Source: Weissella uvarum (GTDB taxonomy: Bacteria > Bacillota > Bacilli > Lactobacillales > Lactobacillaceae). From it: 64,000 nt of DNA. The notes below the pieces were generated by a model. It ran no database searches. It was not told where the DNA came from and saw only the letters and a list, made by a program, of their open reading frames with translations. Positions 61,657 to 64,000 of the stretch are shown in pieces (positions within the stretch are counted from its first letter, which is position 1; each line of letters begins with the position of its first letter). The position numbers and the translations under genes are program-made. The stretch lies in contig NZ_JAFBEO010000002.1 of NCBI RefSeq assembly GCF_016908785.1, forward strand, positions 186,001 to 250,000, given 5' to 3'.

Positions 61657-62733
61657 TTACGCTCCTCGACGGATATTAACCATATCCATGAAATCGTCAA
61701 AAGGCTGAGTTGCTTCAATCGGACCTGGTGCTGTATCTGGGAAAAACTGCACACTAAACGCCGGATAGTTTCGGTGTCGAAGGCCTTGAATTGACCCATC
61801 CGTTAAATCAACATGGGTCACGAATAAATCTGAATTTTTAATCGTCCCTTTAACCACTTGATAGCCTTGCGCCTGGGTAGCATACATAATCTGGTTCGTA
61901 ATTTGCTCACGAATCGGATGATTCATCCCATGATGTTCCACAGGCATTGGTTCAACTTCAACATGATTAGCCATCGCAAATAATTCATGCCCTAAACCAA
62001 CACCCAACAAAGGCACCTCTTTTTGCAAGGTCCGAATCAAATCCAAAATATCCTCTGGCACAGCTGAGGGGTCACCCGGTCCAGAAGATAGGACAATCCC
62101 ATCAGGGTCTAGATTCATGACTTCATCCAGGGTGGCATTGTAAGGCAATACAGTTACGTTAGCGTCATAATCATTCAGCATACGTAAAATACCATTCTTT
62201 AATCCAAAATCGATCACCACAATATTGGCACCTCGGCCTGGATTAACATACGCGCGCGGTGTCGACGTTTGTTGCACTTCTTGATTGGTCATGACTAAGG
62301 CGCGTAGTTGGTCAAATGCATGATCATCAGGATAATCAACAATTGAAGCTTTTTGAGCACCTGTTTCACGCAAATGTCGAGTCAAGGCCCGCGTATCTAA
62401 GCGTGAAATCCCCGGCACATTGTGACGCAATAAGAATTCATGCATACTCATCGTTTGCAAACGGTTTGTTGATACTTCCGCAACCTCACGCACAACAACC
62501 CCTTTAACCATTGGTACAATCGCTTCATCAGCCCGATGATTAATCCCAGCTGCACCAATCGTTGGCACCGTAAAGACCACAATTTGATTATGATAAATTG
62601 GATTGGTCATAATTTCTTGGTACCCAGTCATCGCAGTATGAAAGAAGATTTCACCAAAGGTCGTCGCAGGCGCACCAAAAGCCTCACCTTCATAAATGGA
62701 ACCATCTTCCAATATGAGATATCTTTTTGTCAT
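61657..62733 (-). CDS. carA: Carbamoyl-phosphate synthase small subunit with lost glutaminase triad
   Basis: 358 residues, canonical length and fold. MTGYQEIMTNP, LSSGPGDPS and HHGMNHPI are kept. The glutaminase nucleophile motif GxCLGH reads GVGLGHE: Gly246 (codon GGT, 61996-61998) replaces Cys. The His and Glu of the FxGHPE motif are Phe331 and Asp333 in FSVQFFPDTAPGP. So none of the Cys-His-Glu triad remains. It lies between pyrR and carB in a PyrR-attenuated operon. Ammonia-dependent or regulatory roles are possible, but its partner CarB is also degenerate. Confidence 0.88.
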   Translation of the reverse strand: MTKRYLILEDGSIYEGEAFGAPATTFGEIFFHTAMTGYQEIMTNPIYHNQIVVFTVPTIGAAGINHRADEAIVPMVKGVVVREVAEVSTNRLQTMSMHEFLLRHNVPGISRLDTRALTRHLRETGAQKASIVDYPDDHAFDQLRALVMTNQEVQQTSTPRAYVNPGRGANIVVIDFGLKNGILRMLNDYDANVTVLPYNATLDEVMNLDPDGIVLSSGPGDPSAVPEDILDLIRTLQKEVPLLGVGLGHELFAMANHVEVEPMPVEHHGMNHPIREQITNQIMYATQAQGYQVVKGTIKNSDLFVTHVDLTDGSIQGLRHRNYPAFSVQFFPDTAPGPIEATQPFDDFMDMVNIRRGA

Positions 62734-62780
62734 ATCTGTCTACCTTTAACTTTCTCGTTCTCTTCAACGAGCCATGTTAT

Positions 62781-63396
<616 letters not shown>

Positions 63397-63442
63397 TGCA
63401 ATTAAGACGATATTGTCATTCTAACATAGATTTAATTATATT

Positions 63443-64000
63443 TCATTCATCCTTTTCTTGATGATACGGTTGTAGATTGGCTAAAGCTGCCTCAAAGTAA
63501 TCTGGCAATGGCGCCTCGAAACGCAACTCTTCTCCCGTTGTTGGCTGGGTAAGGCCTAAGGTTGCCGCATGCAAATATTGACCATTACCAGGCAAAGTCT
63601 TACTTGGCCCATATAATGGATCGCCGGCAACAGGATGGTTAATATACTGCATGTGCACGCGAATTTGATGTGTCCGCCCTGTTTCTAGGGTCACTCGCAA
63701 CAAAGTATAGCCTACAAAACGTTGGACCACTTCAAAGTGGGTGACGGCATCACGTCCATCCTTAATCACCGCTTGCTTTTTACGATCCGCTTTTGAACGG
63801 CCGAGGGGTGCGTTAATTGTCCCCTTATTTTCTTTAAACTCGCCATGCACCAAAGCATAATATTGACGCAAATTCTTCTTATCTTTTAATTGTGCTGACA
63901 AAGCTTCATGTGCGTGGTCGTTTTTAGCTACCATAAGTAATCCAGAAGTATCTTTATCAATCCGGTGCACAATTCCTGGGCGAATAACGCCATTGATTGA
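63443..64000 (-). CDS. RluA/RluD-family rRNA pseudouridine synthase, C-terminal part
   Basis: Cut by the right window edge; at least 186 codons are inside. Catalytic Asp is in VHRIDKDTSGLLMVAK; GRTHQIRVHMQYINHPVAGD and LHAATLGL are conserved family segments. Frame stays open to 64000 (…SINGVIRPGIVHRID). Probably RluD-like, acting on helix 69 of 23S rRNA. It ends about 50 bases before the pyrR leader promoter. Confidence 0.93.
   Translation of the reverse strand, partial: SINGVIRPGIVHRIDKDTSGLLMVAKNDHAHEALSAQLKDKKNLRQYYALVHGEFKENKGTINAPLGRSKADRKKQAVIKDGRDAVTHFEVVQRFVGYTLLRVTLETGRTHQIRVHMQYINHPVAGDPLYGPSKTLPGNGQYLHAATLGLTQPTTGEELRFEAPLPDYFEAALANLQPYHQEKDE

Overview
The window is chromosomal DNA of a low-GC, Gram-positive lactic acid bacterium. 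The gene set (Lactobacillales-type YkoEDC thiamine transporter, fumarate-type PyrD, THF riboswitch with folT, SEC10/PgrA surface protein, Rex, DUF3290/DUF421 pair, Shine-Dalgarno AAGGAG before almost every gene) points to Lactobacillaceae, and I guess the Weissella/Leuconostoc branch. The species cannot be fixed from sequence alone. No rRNA, tRNA, phage, IS element or CRISPR array was seen. Most genes lie on the minus strand.

Layout. 1-6.4 kb: rsmF-gatC-gatA-gatB, a HAD phosphatase, and a PadR/DUF1700/DUF4097 envelope-stress-like module. 6.5-9.7 kb: aldo/keto reductase, prs, and divergent pyrD. 9.7-12.6 kb: a TPP riboswitch and the ykoEDC thiamine-precursor ECF transporter. 12.9-18.4 kb: an accessory stretch with two small HTH-like proteins, a structured non-coding stretch and three secreted or surface proteins, two of which share a signal peptide. 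18.6-25.2 kb: a seven-gene shikimate operon (aroE-DAHP synthase-aroB-aroC-aroA-aroK-aroD) giving the whole route to chorismate. 25.4-28.5 kb: two tandem paralogous aminotransferases and an ECF S component. 28.6-31.5 kb: a degenerate homoserine-kinase-like gene, a LacI regulator and a hypothetical gene. 31.6-32.4 kb: THF riboswitch and folT. 32.4-40 kb: accessory genes, including a tyrosine phosphatase broken by one TGA, a GH25 lysozyme, two paralogous HExxHxxGxxH metalloproteases with near-identical leaders, and a CPBP protease. 40-64 kb: mostly housekeeping (DUF421/DUF3290, a sugar-phosphate MFS carrier with a cre site, MntR-like regulator, sortase A, rex, RNA helicase, gpmA, rlmD, lemA-htpX, phosphoglucomutase, glf, purB, prsA), then a PyrR-attenuated pyrR-carA-carB operon and a truncated rluD-type gene.

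The most striking signal is a set of intact reading frames with lost or changed active sites. CarA lacks the Cys-His-Glu triad. Its partner CarB is only 821 residues and has lost the metal ligands of its first ATP-grasp domain and most of its second half. A ThrB-like GHMP protein lacks the glycine-rich ATP loop. The DAHP synthase has Asp in place of its metal-binding Cys. PrsA has Ala in place of the lipobox Cys. The CarA/CarB pair, still under PyrR attenuation, is the best candidate here for something undescribed.
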